Origin: Druceiella hillmani
Taxonomy: Eukaryota; Arthropoda; Insecta; Lepidoptera; Hepialidae
Assembly: GCA_039881145.1 (NCBI GenBank)
Contig: JAYKKI010000015.1
Coordinates: 25,966,001 to 26,030,000 of the forward strand
DNA: 64,000 nucleotides
Reading direction: 5' to 3'
Shown here: positions 35,157 to 48,875 of the stretch, in pieces
How the letters are laid out: each line of letters opens with the position of its first letter
How positions within the stretch are numbered: position 1 is the first letter of the stretch
Made by a program: the position numbers and the translations under genes
The notes under the pieces: generated by a model
Database searches by the model: none
What the model was told of the DNA's origin: nothing
The model's input: the letters and a program-made list of their open reading frames with translations, nothing else

Positions 35157-37249
35157 GGTAAAACGGAACCAACATTGCCTGGTCCAGTTAACGTTAACAG
35201 GGCGTAGCTATAGCAGATTTTGTGGCAATCTATTGCGGTATAATTGAATTTTAGCAAAATTTTGCATGTTTGATTGTCGGTAACATAAGTACTGTAAGTC
35301 TAATAAAAATCGGTGAGTTTCACGAAAAGTCCAAACATATAGACTTTAAATACAAATTTGTAACAATACTTTTCCTGTAAATGCTATAGACTTAAATCAT
35401 GTATGTACAAAAAAATCAATTTGATATATATCGAAAAGGACACCCAGAACAAAATGTGCATTGTGAAAAGAAGTCAATTCGTATGTCAGAGTCAAATTTA
35501 ATTAAACCTTTCTGTAATTGCATTATTAATGTAAATTTTCTTACAAAACTTTTCAGGTATGAAATGTAGCTTTAGTTCTACCACTGTTAAATATTGGTAA
35601 AATGTTTGATCTGTCAAAGTAAAATATGGCTCTTTATTTGATGTTTAGCTTTTTTAATTTTTGCTGCAGAAATTGAAATAAGTAAAAAAGTTTTTAATAA
35701 AAAATTAACTCAAATATATATTTACACATAGGGTATTCATGGAGATATAAAATGAGGGCTACCGTAAAATTCTGTTTTATTACAAATCAAAACTAAACAT
35801 GTAAACTGTAAACTCATGTAAAATTAGTAAATGTATTTGTGTAAGCATAGAATAAGAGTTTGTGTGTGACATCAGTATAAAATATAAAATGTAAACTATA
35901 AAATTGTAAGTGGAAAATACAAAATACAAAATCCAAATATAAAGTTTAAATTCTGTTTGTAAAACTTTAACTTAGGTAAAATTAGATGCACATATTTGTT
36001 AATTTTCAAGGGTAATATTTAGGAAATATTAGGATATTAAATTACTTATTCTAGTTAGTCTTATATTGCCCAGTTATTTTTTTACATATTCACTTTCCCT
36101 GATTTAAAATCAAAATATGTATTATTAATCAAGGGTCATAATTAATTTCAATTTTTTAAATATATCTTCAATGCACTGAAAGAATACCTCTATAATATTT
36201 TTATAATAGTAATAGTTTTGGCATGTGACTCATTCTGCGTAGAAAATGAAAGTGGGTTAAATATTTTATGTTTACCATATTCGTGTTAGAATATTCGTTT
36301 ATGGTGGTGTCTCCCAGAATACAATACAAAATATTTTCATTGCATATTTTTTTTCCCACGGAGAATAAAACAAATGTATTTATGGTATCACTTCATTAAA
36401 ACTCGCTTCATTTACATAACTTCACTTTTCTCCACGTTCTATTAAACCACAAACACGTAACGCTGTAAAGAATTATATGTACTTCAATCCTCGCTGTCTT
36501 TCAACCCTTGCTGGCCTGTGCTTCAATTCACAGTTACTACTTTATACAATTAAAATTTTTGGCTTTACTATTTTCATACTTAATATTTATATGTATATAT
36601 TAAAAACAACAGTGGAGAAATTTATTTTTTCACCGCTATATTGACTATTTCAAAAATATTTACTTAAAAACCTAAATGTTAATGTCACAATATAGATCAT
36701 TCTTATGTGTCAGTCACAAAGGTAATGAAAATAAAAATAAAAAATATGAGAACGAATGTTGACACATTACAAACTATCAGTTGATAACATGATTATAAAT
36801 AGAAGACAAGATTGAGTAAAAGTGATCAGAAATACACGTAGTGCGGATATAGTTCACAATTAAGAAAAAATATTACAATTAAACGAATTTCAAGGTGATG
36901 TAGTGTAAACGTATTTTGGACGTTCATAATAAACGTCAATCTCCCGTCAAATTAAAATTAAAACTTCCAATGACTTCATTTTTTACAAGCCAAAATGTGT
37001 AACAATAGACAAATCGGACAATGAAATTCTTTAAAAATAATATCCCTTGTTAAATAGACAACCACTAAGCTGAATCTAAATACAACATGAATATATTTTT
37101 TAGGTTTCCCTTATAATTGAATGAATTTCAATGTATCAGAAATCTTTTAAAAACTTGCATTATTTGAAATGTAACCGTGACGTCGTAGCCTAATGTCGTC
37201 AAAGCATTAAACACAATTTTGCATACTAACCCTAAGTCTTAAAAACGGA
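35157..37249. other. AT-rich spacer, no gene
   Basis: Low-complexity TAAA/TGTAAA-rich DNA at 35790-35960; no open frame above 60 codons. Confidence 0.65.
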
Positions 37250-37618
37250 AGTAACCGTGACCAAATTCGGTCATATATTTTTTATGTACACGCAAATTTT
37301 TCACGACTCTTTTATTCAGGAGGGAAAGCATATACACATTTTCCCTGAAGAGGTTATTACTCAAATGGCCTTCCGGTTCAAGTACCTGCAACCCTTCGTC
37401 AACATGCCAAAAGGCTTTACAAAGCCAATGTTAAAATGAAATACATATTTGGCATCAGCTACCTTAAGCAGTACTTTCAGACATGTCTTTTGACATTTCT
37501 AGTGAAGTAAACATTAGTGGTGACTTTTGGAGGATGTCGGATATTGAAGTGAGGTTATCACCGAAAATTAATTTCAAAATTTTTAAAGGACGAATGGTTT
37601 TTATGCGCCTATGAACTA
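37250..37618 (+). pseudogene. Possible coding remnant, family unknown
   Basis: Two consecutive plus-strand open segments have mixed, protein-like composition. The first (37257-37439) includes EGKHIHIFPEEVITQMAFRF and KYLQPFVNMPKGFTKP. The second, in another frame (about 37471-37617), includes DMSFDISSEVNISGDFWRM and SDIEVRLSPKINFKIFKGR. Local GC content is slightly higher than the surroundings. I recognise no family, and no splice sites or start context were convincing. It may be a chance run of open frame or a decayed transposon/host fragment. The minus-strand open frame at 37464-37697 overlaps it and looks less protein-like. Confidence 0.22.
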
Positions 37619-38002
37619 TGATTGTTATTTTCATTGATAAGCAAAATATAAATAACTGTGAACTTATAATAAAACGAATATAGTGATGGAGTGGCACGAA
37701 GGAAATTTAATTCTTTTTCCTAAGTAAATGTTAAGAAGTCGATGCAATTAAGGGCTCAATTAAATTTTATTGCAAATTCTAAAAAGAAAAATTAAACAAA
37801 GCTAAAATAAATATAAGTCTCAATATTTCGTCAGTATACTCAAATTTCTAAATATTTATGTATCGATATTGGAAACACGAAATGACTTGACCATTATTTT
37901 TGCGATGGTCCTTTTGTTTGTCCGTAAGCAAGTCCACGCGCCAAGATGTTCTCACGATTATATTAGATTGAAGAGATTTTAAATGTGACTTTAAATTTCT
38001 TA

Positions 38003-38005
<3 letters not shown>

Positions 38006-38058
<53 letters not shown>

Positions 38059-38068
38059 GTATATGTAT
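38006..38068. repeat. (TA)n microsatellite ending in TATG units
   Basis: TA tract followed by three ATGTAT units. Confidence 0.97.
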
Positions 38069-38410
38069 AAATTTAAATGAATTCTTACGAAATAATCGGT
38101 AATTCATACACTATTAAACGTATAATATTAAATTTAGTACATGTATTGCATTTTAGTATTGTAATATTCATAACTTCTTTCTTGATATCGTACAGTGTCA
38201 AAAATCCCACGAATTTGAGGATTTAATTAAGGTAATTACGACATAAAAAGATTAATTCCTTCCACTTTTTTCAAAGTTACATTGGTGCTTTTTAAATTTT
38301 TCTCATTGGTTAAGTCTTTACTTTACCATAAAGAATCAGAAAATCAACAAGTATTTTTTTGTTTGGTGTAGGTGCAGTAAGATTGTGACTGTAATAAACA
38401 GTATTATGTA

Positions 38411-38470
38411 AAACTATTGTAAATATTTATAAAATATTGTAAACATTTATAAAAATATTGTAAACATTAT
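38411..38470 (+). repeat. 20-21-bp tandem repeat, three copies
   Basis: ATTGTAAAcATTTATAAAA units start at 38416, 38436 and 38457. Confidence 0.8.
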
Positions 38471-40192
38471 ACAGAGAAAACTAATATGTTCAATAGCATT
38501 TATTTTGTAATAATAATTGAAAAAATTACGAATTCCATTATTACAAAAATTAAAAACATATTTACAATAAAGTTACTTTATAAAGTAATTATACTAGTAT
38601 ATTTTGAATATGCGTTTGATATAGCTGTCATTGTCACTAACCAGAGAGAAGCCGTAAAATTCGATAGCATAATATTGAGCTTCTATAAATGGTTAATTCG
38701 CCAAATTTAGATAAGGAAGTGCAATAAAAAGAAAAAAATGTAACAAATTTAATTCTGAATATGAAAAATATTTTAAAAAGTATCATTGATTTAGTATAAA
38801 GAATGAGAATAGAAGCCAAAAACCTGTTTTTAGCATTTTCGTCTGTCTGCCTGTATGTTAATTTGTTCGTCAATCATGTAAAATCTACTTGAGGTGTTTT
38901 GAATAAATTTGGTATTATAATAATTTGTACATAAGAGCAATACATGAAAGAGAAAAAATTTAATAACGTCTCTTATTTTGAATTTCACGCGAATGAATCC
39001 TAATGAAATCTGTAATTCCTAATGAAACATTTAAATATTCCACCTAATAAAATAAAATCAAACATAATTAGTAAAATTAGTTTTAGAAATCTGAATTCAA
39101 GAGTTTCTTTGAAGTTTTCCAACTTTTGTTTAACACAAAATGCATGAAAGCGTTTCTTTTTCTTACATATTGCCTTATTCTTTTTAAACTTACAAAAATT
39201 ATTTCTGCTGCTACCGAACATGACTCTTAATGTTTTTATTTAGAAAACGTTTGAAATTTTTTGAACATTGTCTATTTTTCCTAACAGAAAAAATGGAATG
39301 ATTAAGTGGGCAATAAAATCAAATCGTTGCCACGTTATAGATGCCGCCATCCTTTTTTTCGCACCTTTCACAAGCGTTTATTACGGTAGCATTTCTCAGG
39401 TCGTCCGATTACACCTTTTTTTATTTAGGGTTTTCAAATTATTAGAGTATACCTCGCTGTTATTTTCATGACGGAATAACTTCATTTTCATTTAAACATG
39501 ACTTAAGTAAATTATTATTGACATAAAGTTAATGACTGATGAATTTTGAAAATGTATTTAAGTATATGTGATTTACATAAAGATATGTGATTTACATAAA
39601 GAGACTGCAAAACTCTACTTCTACTAAACGTACTGAAAATTTAACTTGACTGATTTGTGAGTGCTACACCCTTACGTGCACGTGTCACCTCAGTTTATGC
39701 GACTGCCAATGTCTACGAATCAGATTATATTTATGTAGTAGCTATTCGACGTTTTGTAGATGATTTTATCCAAAATATCTCAACGGTCTGATATTTTAAT
39801 AGAAAACATCGTAATAGACCATTTGTATACCATTATAATTTCTTATGCTATTTGCAATATCTTTGTATATTATTTTATTGTTGCCATAATGGTTAAAAAT
39901 GTATCTCAAACCACTTCCACTATTATATTATTACTAATTGCCCCCTTACTTTAAATAGTTATTACAACTTAATATCCATCTGTATAATATAAACTATACA
40001 ATAGTAGAAGTTTAGTGTCAGTTGTATAAGTTTTTTTCAAACCTTAAAAATCAATCGAAAAAACTTTTCTCCTTATAATATTGATATTATTACAAAAGTT
40101 TCTTTCATAAATAGTCAATTGTTAAGCACGAAAGATGATTTTAAATAATTAAATAAGATATTACCAAATAATAACCACCACACGGAAAACAA
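38471..40192. other. AT-rich spacer, no gene
   Basis: Several 60-78-codon open frames (38486, 38637, 39000, 39268, 39760) overlap on both strands and have no recognisable products. Confidence 0.6.
39564..39601 (+). repeat. 19-bp perfect tandem duplication
   Basis: ATATGTGATTTACATAAAG is repeated at 39564-39582 and 39583-39601. Confidence 0.9.
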
Positions 40193-40610
40193 TGGCTGCA
40201 ACTCGCCCATCGCAACTCCTCGGGTCGAACAATGGAGCCGTCACCCTTCGTAACACCTACGGCGGCGAAGTGGGAAATCTGCAGCCCGTGCATCTCAACA
40301 CCTCCCTTCGAATGACTAAACTATCATCTAGCGTGGTGCTCAGAGAGCTCTTTCTCTGCATTCTACGACTATAAGCGACGAACTGTTAAGCGCGTCAGCG
40401 GTGGGGACCGTTTTGTTCATCTCGCGGTGCAGGGTGTAGGAGTTCCAAGGTATGCGCTGTCTCGCTCGGTGATCGTCTGTCTCTATTGCGATGCGCTGTC
40501 TCAAGTTCGGTGTATTGATGTCTTTAATTTGAATTTTAATTTTGGCCTATTAAAGTGCGTGCTGGAATCTCCAAAATTCATCCCCTATTCGCTACCTTGA
40601 CTCTGCTACA
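40193..40610 (+). mobile_element. LTR-like GC-rich island, possible solo LTR
   Basis: About 418 bp, far GC-richer than its surroundings, starting TGGCTGCAACTCGCCC and ending CTTGACTCTGCTACA, consistent with a TG...CA retroviral-type LTR. It contains a TATAAG element (40366-40372) and ATTAAAG near 40549 as a possible polyadenylation signal. The right boundary is abrupt, going straight into TTATATAAAA. No second LTR, gag/pol sequence or target-site duplication was found, so a GC-rich fragment of another element is possible. The 60-codon open frame at its left end is not recognised as a protein. Confidence 0.45.
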
Positions 40611-40727
40611 TTATATAAAATTCTACACGTGACGACAAGTACTCGCCTTTGTATAAATAAAAATGCATATGATACATTAATAATGTAACTAACTAAGCTA
40701 TGAATATTATATAGTGTAAATTTTAGA

Positions 40728-40730
<3 letters not shown>

Positions 40731-40776
<46 letters not shown>
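40731..40776. repeat. (TA)n microsatellite
   Basis: Uninterrupted TA tract about 120 bp past the LTR-like island. Confidence 0.97.
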
Positions 40777-40780
<4 letters not shown>

Positions 40781-41335
40781 CGTATTCATATTCTATGGTA
40801 TTATCCATTCAATTGGAATTAGTATTCTTTTTCTCGTGTCATACATGAAACACACTCACGTGTAAATAAATATAAAAGAACGAAATATTATATTATCTTG
40901 TTGCTCTTTCCTAACATATTTTGGTTTAATGATAATAAAAAAACAATTAATTTGCTTATAAAAATGAGAAAACGCAACGGGAATCACGTGTCGTAAAAGA
41001 ACTACATAGGAACAAATATTATTAAGTAATCATAAGCTGTAGTAATAAGAACCAAAATTATTAGTATCTTATATATTATTATCAATATCTATAATTCAAA
41101 CTATATTTTAAGAATTATTCGCTTATTTTTTTTTGTTTTTTGATCATGCTTTCTCGTGCGTTGTATAACGAAATATTTTTAATGATTTTTTTTTCATCTA
41201 GATTTTAGTCACTCTTTTATGCCCGCGCTATTTTCCTATACTAATATTATTCATGTAATAAAAAGTATTTTTCGATACACAAAAAACAATTGTCAAAGGC
41301 ATCTCACCTCTGGTGCGCCGATTTTGGTATTTTAA

Positions 41336-41446
41336 TGCATCTTGTAGAAATAAATTGATTTGTTTACAATAATAAATAAAGTAAACAGGCGTGTTACTTT
41401 CTTTACTTAATATCGAAATTAGATAAATATATTTCTACAAGATGCA
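41336..41446. mobile_element. Mini-element bounded by 17-bp terminal inverted repeats
   Basis: TGCATCTTGTAGAAATA at 41336-41352 and its exact complement TATTTCTACAAGATGCA at 41430-41446 bound 111 bp of non-coding AT-rich DNA. The layout is that of a tiny deletion-derivative DNA transposon, but no second copy occurs in the window and no clear target duplication was seen outside the arms. Confidence 0.45.
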
Positions 41447-43216
41447 GAAAAATAAACGTCAGTTAAGCACAACAGGATTAGAAATAACTAACTTATTTCC
41501 TGATATGTAATTTACGAAGAAAATCACTTTGTAAAATAATGCATCGCATTCATTTAAAGTTACAATCTATCAGCACTTCCTTGAAACCGTTGTTACTAAC
41601 AATGCTGGTCATCAACTATTTGATTTGAATGTAAATACCTAAATTTTTTAGCAAATATAATAATTTTGCTTTTTTTAGGAAAAGAATTTAATTAATACCA
41701 AAAACACATTTCTCGCAATAGTCCGTTTCCAGTTTTTAATCTGTAGAATTCTAGTTTAAATTTATTTTTAATCCGATATGAAAAGAGTTATTGAGCTCGA
41801 AAAATAAAAATTTCTTTCACAAAATTTCAAACAGACCTTTCCCCATTTAGCAAACAAAAATTAATTACTACCACAGCAACCACACTGAAATCATTCTAAT
41901 CTAAGATTAGAGCCATTCTTTTAGGCTTCCGAATTATATTAATTTTTTTATGGTTTAAAACCTTTAGTTAGATTATGAAATCTTATTTGGTCTCTTTATG
42001 TGGGAAACATATGACACTTTATCCCACGGAGTCATGTTCTGCTTAAATCGTAAAACTCTGGAATTAATTGAATTCAGACACTATCCATGTGGAAAATTTC
42101 GACTCTCGGTTATAGGAATACTCCCCTTAATTATCAATGCGAAGCAAAACAACCTGAGCATTCCATTCTATTTTTATTGGTAATGTTAAGGTAGTCGTCG
42201 TAAGATCCAGAAATTGTAAATTTTTTCATTGGAAATTGTTTTTTATTATTTTTCCAACTGATAATCATTTTAACAGTTTTTAAGAAAAATATTTGCGTAT
42301 TTTATTGCGTTTTTAAATAATATGAAGCTTATTTATATTGACACAGTTTTGTTAGATAAATTTCTCGACACTTTTTAAACAAAAATTAAGCGTGATAAAA
42401 TTATACTTTTCCTGTAACGTTGGTATTTTTAGAGCAATTTTTACCAAAAATAAATGGTTAATGGTATATTTTCAAAATGTTAATAAAACATAATTTTAAA
42501 TTGACTTAGTTTTTCGAACAAAATTAAAATTGTGGTGAAATTACTATTTTTGCTTACCTCTAATGTTGATTATACAATTTTTGAGGGCGATTTTCATCAA
42601 TACTAAACGGTAAATGATTTTAAAATTTTAAAAAACTTTGAAATTTATAATTTGAGTAATAGTCCAAAAAGTCAATGAATTTTGTCGACAACATGTTTTA
42701 CAAGACAGCTACCTTCACTGACTCAAGTTTAAATTAAAAAATAATCCATTAAGGTACAGTTTAAAAAATTTGTTATCAAACTTGTGTTAACAAATATTTC
42801 GCATTGACTAATAAAATCAATTTTTTCATTAGTTGATCACATTTGATTGTTTAATTGAAAGGTTTTTCCATTGGAAATAAGTTTGTTTTACGCATCTTCT
42901 TTGTTTATTTATGTGTTTATTTATAAATAAGAAATAAACAAATCTATTACAACGTTTGTACCCAAAACTACTTTTCACGAGCATTCTTTCAAAACTGTAC
43001 TAACTGAATATTTTGAACAGAGCCATATGCGGTGCTAATTTATAGCGTGGATGTTAGGTTCATAAATAGCATTGCTTATAGCCGCACTGCATTTAGAAAG
43101 CAGAGAGTTCCGTAGGCGTGTCTAGCAACGGTTAGGTGAAACGTAGGTTAATTTAACAGTCTGAATATGTCGGAATAATAGCCAACTGACCGTGACGTAT
43201 AATCTCAAATAAATGT

Positions 43217-43221
<5 letters not shown>
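41447..43221. other. AT-rich spacer, no gene
   Basis: Nothing beyond a chance open frame at 41998-42183. Confidence 0.65.
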
Positions 43222-43287
<66 letters not shown>

Positions 43288-43317
43288 TCGCACGCGTGTG
43301 CGCACTCACGCACACTC
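43222..43317. repeat. Compound (TA)n / (CA)n-CG microsatellite
   Basis: TA tract to 43280, then CACACACTCGCACGCGTGTG and CGCACTCACGCACACTC, alternating purine-pyrimidine DNA with Z-DNA-forming potential. Confidence 0.95.
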
Positions 43318-45786
43318 ATTAAGGTATATGTATGTATAAGTACATATTTTGTATTTAGAATTCAGCCCTTACTTCACCTTAAGATACATGTTTAGATTAT
43401 GACAGATGTGAAATTCTAAGTTAAATTGTCAAAACATCGAATATTGCGACTGAAAATATGTCAATAACACACTAAAACTATTTTACATTTTTATTTTTAA
43501 CATCATGTCAGTGGATTGATAACTATCCATCCATATTCAATACCAGAGTATCGTGAAAATTTATAGCACATATCGATATCCACGATGACAAAATATCCAA
43601 ATCACGGAGACTTTGTAAAGCTTACTGTGAAAAATGTTATGATGTGGAAGCATCACATTTTCTTTATAATATGGCGTACAGCGAGTTTTACGAAAAATGA
43701 AGTGAATGACACTGCTTACTTTTTATATTGCTATTCGCTTTTATCGGCTATGATGAGGTTTGTTCGGTAATCATCAAAAAAATGAAATTATAATCTCTCA
43801 TTAAATGGATAAGTGTGATCTTATTGGCTGTGTATATTTTATGTATTTAAACAGAAATGTTGAAATGGTTTTTTTTGGAAAAAATATCACTTTAATATTA
43901 TAATAGCCCTCAAGCTACAGAAATTATTTTATGGATTAAACTTTTGTATAGAAAATTATCATAAAATTTCTTAAACTTTTTATATTAGATTCGCTTGACA
44001 CATCCAATTGCTACAATTCTCGGTTGAAATGCTTATAAACTATTTTTCAATTTCAGGAATACGAGGAGTAAGTTAAAATAACCTCAGTTTTTTAATTCTC
44101 TTTTATAATCGCTCAGGATTTGAATCATTAGAACTACAAGTATACTAATATTGTATGCTCGAACAGTAAGACATAAAAGGATAAAACAAAAATGTTTTAT
44201 ACCAATTTTATATTTTAAAATTTTTTATTCAGATTTTAACGTCGGTCTCAGCATTAGCTTCTTAATTGCTTAAATTTTACTTGAAAGTCGAAAGTTCAAT
44301 TTAATCCTTTTTTTAAGTACTAAACGATATTTGGAGTAAACACTCTACACACAGAGACATTGTACATCACGGTAATCCATTAATCCTTATGTAGCATCCA
44401 CTTTGTAGAGGAGTGAAATTCTTGCTTAGTCTGAGCGCTTTTCAAGATCTTACGTATTTACGGCATTTTGAATACATCGAATTTGAACTTTACGCAGATT
44501 ACAACTTTTAGATGGCCATTAATATGCATATTACTGATTATGTAAAAGATGACTTACTGACGTAACGAAATTGATTTTTGGGAACGTTGTTTCTACTAAA
44601 ATTGCCTTCTTTTAATTTCCAGAGAAAAAGATTAAAGCTATATGTTCATTAAAATTATTTATATATATGTTCATTAAAACTATTTTACATTAAAATTGAT
44701 TTTTTTAATATGATGTAAATTAAAAATAATAATGAAGCTAATATGCAAGAGCAAAATTAAAAAGATTTATCTGCAGTTATTTTTTTCCCAATTAGCCTTT
44801 CTTTTCACCTTGTAACTCTCACTCTATGATATTTTTTTTATTTTACACTTTTGTATTTATGTTTATGGTGTGTAATGCATATGCGTATAATATAATGCGT
44901 ATTTTTCTGAAAAGTGTTTCGTAGAAGCATAGCTTTCATGGTGTATTTGAGAAAATGACAATATAATTAGCCTTTCATAGTATAATTCAAGGCAAAAAAT
45001 GCATAAATTAAATGGCGACTTAATATTCATTATATAAATTAATTAAGACATTAATAATATCTCTAATAATTGGAGATTCAAACTGAGTTTTAAACCATTG
45101 TAAAACAATTTATTGAGAGCAAAGACATATAGTATAAGAAGGTTAAGATAACCCATATGTCAACAAGTCAAATAAAAATGAAAGAAGTGTTAGCCAAAGA
45201 TTTAGATTTATTTTAATGAGACTTGCTCGGGAGAACTATGAGTGTATTAAGTTAAAAATGAAATGGCTTACACTGGTCGTTACAAACAGTCCATTCAAGC
45301 TTGATTAGTATCCACGTCTTTAACAGCTCAAACATATGTGTCATTGTACCTTGTAGTATTAGTTGTGTTATGTTCCGAAATTTAACTCTTGGCAAGTTTT
45401 TAAAACCTAATTTAATTAACGAATAACAAAAGAATTTTAAGTTTATTGCTGTAGCTTAGGGGCAGATATGGGAAAATGATCAAAGTTAAAATAAAACTTC
45501 TTGGAAGTATTCAAGGCAGCATCATCAATAAAAACAGGAAATGAGCTTCCATTCCTTTGTTAAATGCTTCTCGACGTATCTCTGCTCGTAAATTAAAACA
45601 TTTGAATTGCAAAATTTTATTTTCATTAAAGACTTTTTTCGGACTGATAGTGTTCGAAAAAGAGAAGAAAATAAAATATTGATGGGAATTGTGTTTTTTT
45701 TTACTATTTCCGTTCATATGTTCACGATGAATTGCTAATTAAAAGCATAATGCATTATTATAATATATATTGATCGAAAAGTGTAG

Positions 45787-45788
<2 letters not shown>
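43318..45788. other. AT-rich spacer, no gene
   Basis: ATGTTCATTAAAA is repeated at 44642 and 44667; otherwise nothing recognised. Confidence 0.6.
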
Positions 45789-45844
<56 letters not shown>

Positions 45845-45845
45845 C
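45789..45845. repeat. (TA)n microsatellite
   Basis: TA tract with one G. Confidence 0.97.
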
Positions 45846-48826
45846 CACTTAAAATTTTTTCCAAATTTTCAGTCAATACAACAAATAGTAATACTCAATA
45901 TTTTAATTTTTACCTGAATATAGTTTAGATGATAATTACTTCTAGAGACTAATAAAAAGTTTTTGACCTATAATTTAATTATGGATAAATTAGGACAATC
46001 TTGTAAATACTAAAATATGAGTGTAGAATTTTCTTTTCATGATTGTAACATTTGCAATAATTGGACTATTGAGAGCATACCACCTGTCACGGGTATAACA
46101 CATGGTACGTACTTCGTGGATTGCAGAACACCTTGAACTATGACATTGCGCTCCTCTTATCATATCTTCAATGAAATCACCTGTGCATAAATTTAAACGT
46201 TGTTATGTATATAACTTTGGAACAATAACAAGTTAGTTCATTCGAAAATAATGAAGTTAAGAGGAGAATTATCTGGAAAGGTTAGGCTTTCTGGTAATGA
46301 CAGTCGTTATGTCGTCACCAGGATGGTGTTGACATAATACTATTACAAAGACACAAAAATATCTTAAGTGTTAAAATATCGAGATTCTAAATTCCTCTCC
46401 GTGATTATAAATGATCTGAAAATTTACATTTAAAATATCATTTTTCTGTAAATATGTGTAAATTGCGCTATCTTCATTTGTATTCACAGTACAATCGCGA
46501 AAAGTGGTTTTCAATAATTCAGTTATCGGTAATTGTGAACGATTTTGCGTTTTTTTTACTTTACCTATATCATATATAATATTCCATCTTCTTATAGTAT
46601 AATGTCCATGTTCGATCACAAAATGTCTTTTTTTTTCTATTTTCTGTAGTAGGCGTAAAAAATAATGTCTAAAAATAGGAAACTAATTACAATTTAATAA
46701 TTGAAAATATTAGGTTAAAAACTGTAAATTAAAGGGTTAAAAGCTTTAAATAAGATAACGTAAAGGTAACCAACGTGTTACTTAAACCCATTTATTTTCA
46801 CCGCTTAATATTACTTTACTAAGTAAAATAATATATTAGAGACAATTATAACGTTTAAAAAAGTCTTAATTGAGTATCTGAAAACATTAAAAAAAAATAT
46901 TCTAAATTTGATAGCCGCTTGAACTATTATATTTGTGTACCAACTACTAAATATTAATTCAATAATTTTTTTTACATTGGTTATTAATTCGTTATTTTTT
47001 TGGATGTTTTTGTTAAAATATAATAAAAGAAATTATTCGTATCATTCTGCTAATTCACGTAGTATTATGTACTATGAAGACTGGTCTCCATAGTTGGAAA
47101 TACTAGCTGTAACGGGACAATTTAATGTGCAATATAATTTAAATAGAATATAACTTCAAATTTACCCGTCAAATTTAATTGTAATAACCAATAGTCATGA
47201 ATATTTACGACACGCATTAAAATCCACTTTTCTTTGTTTATCCGAAATGATAAACTTCACTAATAGGTAACATTTTACCCAGTTCACGGTGAAAAATGTT
47301 ACGATGTCACAGGTTTTAATTCTCTTTCATAGGACTTATGTCAAGTTTAACAGAATCATTGGGTTTTGACTGGCGAATAGGGCTCACGAACAAATAATCT
47401 CAATATTTTTTAAACATATAGGATTAAACCTATTATATTATTTTTATAAAACAATGGAGCGATTTACATAATGAGAAGTATAACTTGGCATATTTAAAGT
47501 TTATATGGTGAAGGAGTACGGAAACCTAAAACTTATATATAATATGTGTTACAGATACATTAAATTATATGTTAGAAGTACATTAAAATATTCATTGTTT
47601 ACGTTCATAATGTCTAGAGGTATACTTTTTCGCAATAACGTTCAAACTTAAATATTTAGCGAATTGCAATCGAACTTCGACCACTAGTCTCAATAGGTGA
47701 AATAGTAATTGTAAATATCTTATCTTAGATTATGCTTTTGACTTCACTTAAACGTGTTTAATCTATGTTTAACTTCTTTGGTATTATAGTGTACTGTTTA
47801 TTTTAATATTACCATTAAAGCAAAAAAGACTTACGGATAAGTAAGTTTAATTGAAATAAATACTGAAATAATTCTCGTAGCAAAATATTTATTTGATTGG
47901 TGCAGTCTGTAGCATAATTTTTCGCATTAAAAATGAGCTATTTCAACTGCTTTGACAACGAAATTTAAATATATATTTTTAAATTCAGTATTTAAATATC
48001 ATATTGAAATGAATTTAAATTTATAAGAAAGTATTAGTAGTTTCTCACCAATCCAATCTTCAACTAACAGGAATAAAATACCAACCCAAATGAACATAAT
48101 GTAATAACGATTAATTTTGTGTCTAGCGTGATTCATTATGTTAAGAAAAATGCTTTTTCTGGCAGGAGGTTGAGAAAATTCTTATGAATTACAACACACT
48201 TGTGGTTGCACTACTCGTGGTTTATTACACTGAATTTAAATATTTATATTATTCCCATTAAATCATTTACAAAAATTGTATACTATATGAATTATTGCTG
48301 AGTGTAAGTTCCATGAATGTCGTGAATTTCTAAAACACGACATCTAGAATCATCGCTAAGTCTTCTTTTAGGCCTTTGTAAACCTGTATTTTGTTCATAA
48401 TTTTAATTTAATCAGCTTCGGAAGTAAAGATATCATCAATGAGCTTCGGAAGTAAAAATAATATCGCATCGAGATAAACCATTCATAGTTCATTTTATTT
48501 AGCTCTAATAAAAATGAGTGTAATAGTGAATCTTTCAATCATTACAAAGTGATAAATATGTAAACTAACAAAGGGTTTGTTTATATCTTTGGTTTATATA
48601 TAACAGAGAGGTAAACACGAATTTGAAAAATATTGAATTTCTTCCCTATATTTTATTTATAGCTAGCGGTTGCAAACCTTTTCCATTTTTTTAATACACA
48701 TGGTCTGTTGCCTTTTATTGTTGTATTAATAATAAGTTGTTAAATTAATTATGGATAAAATTTTACCCCACTTTTTAAACAAAGGTAATCACGCATTTGT
48801 TGTTAGTTACAAAAGGTGTTAAAAAT
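45846..48826. other. AT-rich spacer, no gene
   Basis: AGCTTCGGAAGTAAA occurs twice 28 bp apart near 48414; otherwise nothing recognised. Confidence 0.65.
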
Positions 48827-48875
48827 AACTTACATTCCCCAATTCTACCCTTTGTAGAATTGGGGAATGTAAGTT
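48827..48875. repeat. Perfect 22-bp hairpin
   Basis: Arms 48827-48848 and 48854-48875 are exact complements (AACTTACATTCCCCAATTCT... / ...AGAATTGGGGAATGTAAGTT) with loop CCTTT. No second copy is seen in the window. Possible origins are a fold-back replication error or the end of an unrecognised element. Confidence 0.95.

Noticed and set aside
40192..40374. 60-codon frame in the GC-rich island as a real gene
   Set aside because: Island has LTR-like ends and signals; the peptide resembles no known protein.
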